This document shows, one piece after another, positions 63,163 through 64,000 of a DNA stretch of 64,000 nucleotides (the stretch's first letter is position 1; every line of letters begins with the position of its first letter). A model generated the notes under the pieces. That model made no database searches. It had not been told where the DNA came from and saw only the letters and a list, made by a program, of their open reading frames with translations. The position numbers were made by a program, and so were the translations under genes. Source of the DNA: Rhyacichthys aspro (taxonomy: Eukaryota; Chordata; Actinopteri; Gobiiformes; Rhyacichthyidae); assembly GCA_036850595.1 (NCBI GenBank), contig CM072154.1, positions 14,019,330 to 14,083,329 of the forward strand, read 5' to 3'.

Positions 63163-63654
63163 CGTGTGACTGTCAGAGAAAGACACGAGCCAGTGTGAGT
63201 GAAGGAGGTTAGATGTGTACAAAGACTGAGCACAGTGATGATTGTTGACCCGGGGGCTTTGCAGTACATTTGTCCAGTGCACTGAGGTGTGTTTGCTCAC
63301 CACCAGTCCTGTATCTGTGGGGCCATTACTGAGATTAGGCAGAGCTACACTAACGGATGCCCCCGTTTGTCATTTTGTATCCTCTGTCAAGACAACAAGC
63401 TAAAACCAAAGAGTGAGAGTGAGGAGAGCACAGTGGTAAAAAATGGGGGGAGGGCCAATGGGTGGGAGTGTGGTTAAACTGAAGGAGAAATGAGAAAATA
63501 ATGACTGGCAGCACGGTGCACTTGAGGATTGGGACACTGTCTTGACTGAGGACAGAAACAGGGATGCAGTCTTGACTTGGACACGACGTAGAACAATGGC
63601 TCAAACTGTTGTGATCCAGCTTTGCCCACCCTGGTTCTATCCACTGTCCCAGCA
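63163..63654. other. Desert, nothing recognised
   Basis: Non-coding sequence of mixed composition; open frames present are products of the GC-richer repeats beside it. Confidence 0.5.
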
Positions 63655-63714
63655 CCCTTCCACCAGGGCCGGACCCCTTCCACCAGGGCCGGACCCCTTC
63701 CACCAGGCCCAGAC
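63655..63714. repeat. 20-bp minisatellite, three copies
   Basis: The unit CCCTTCCACCAGGGCCGGAC is repeated at 63655, 63675 and 63695. The first two copies are identical and the third has two changes near its end. It keeps overlapping frames open on both strands, which explains the spurious ORFs there. Confidence 0.92.
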
Positions 63715-64000
63715 CGCTCTGTCTGGGTCAACTGTAAATGGTGTCAGGTGCCTTGTGATGGTAGGAAAAACACTTTGCCTGACTGCCATGTTTTGAGAGG
63801 TAACAACAACCGAATTACAAACACAAGCAAATGTGTGCAAGGCATGGACACACACAGACACCCCTCCACCCCCTTCAGATGTCTGATTAACAAATGAAGG
63901 CCTCGGCCTAGCTCCCTGCACTTGCAGCAACGTCTCCCCAAATCACATGGCTCCTCGGAACCAACTGACTCACCCACTCATTGTTTCGACAAGGTGGGGC
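63715..64000. other. Right flank, nothing recognised
   Basis: Non-coding to the window end; no gene start or splice-matched exon was seen. Confidence 0.5.

Noticed and set aside
63350..63977. Several overlapping ORFs on both strands at the right edge
   Set aside because: All are kept open by the 20-bp minisatellite and GC-richer flanks; none is recognisable.
1..64000. CRISPR arrays, insertion sequences, bacterial operons, viral genes
   Set aside because: None seen. The window is eukaryotic throughout; the only mobile element I can support is the degenerate SINE in slc17a9.

Overview
The window is teleost fish genomic DNA. It is AT-rich, its genes have many short introns (often 80-150 bases) with GT-AG junctions, and one intron holds a degenerate fish-type tRNA-derived SINE. 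The protein sequences are vertebrate. There are no bacterial operons, CRISPR arrays or viral genes. The species cannot be named from the sequence.

Positions 1 to about 45,300 are a compact block of five recognisable genes. On the minus strand, from right to left, lie dnah12 (35074-16675, inner-arm axonemal dynein heavy chain, about 73 coding exons), asb14 (15642-13260, ankyrin/SOCS-box Cullin-5 adaptor, 9 exons, 583 aa) and tasor (12492-2377, HUSH-complex scaffold, 23 coding exons, 1847 aa). On the plus strand lie gid8 (35962-37123, CTLH E3 ligase subunit, 228 aa) and slc17a9 (38894-43345, vesicular nucleotide transporter, 13 exons, 466 aa). I joined tasor, asb14, gid8 and slc17a9 exon by exon. 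Every splice phase agrees and no frameshift or premature stop is present. dnah12 was followed from start to stop by family homology and also looks intact.

dnah12 and gid8 are head to head across about 0.9 kb, with an RFX X-box-like site and a GC box on the dnah12 side. A short unrecognised minus-strand ORF (38543-38313) with its own polyadenylation signal sits between gid8 and slc17a9. tasor, asb14 and dnah12 correspond to genes on human 3p14, and gid8 and slc17a9 to neighbours on human 20q13.33, so the window contains a synteny junction relative to human.

Positions from about 45,330 to 64,000 form a gene desert. I found no convincing coding exon there. It holds microsatellites, a small minisatellite and several stretches dense in TAAT-core, SOX-, PBX/MEIS-, CRE- and E-box-like motifs that look like candidate enhancers. 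In human, the developmental gene BHLHE23 lies beyond SLC17A9, so a regulatory desert is plausible, but conservation was not tested.

The five genes are not a pathway. They serve transposon silencing (tasor), protein turnover (asb14, gid8), ciliary motility (dnah12) and ATP loading of vesicles (slc17a9).
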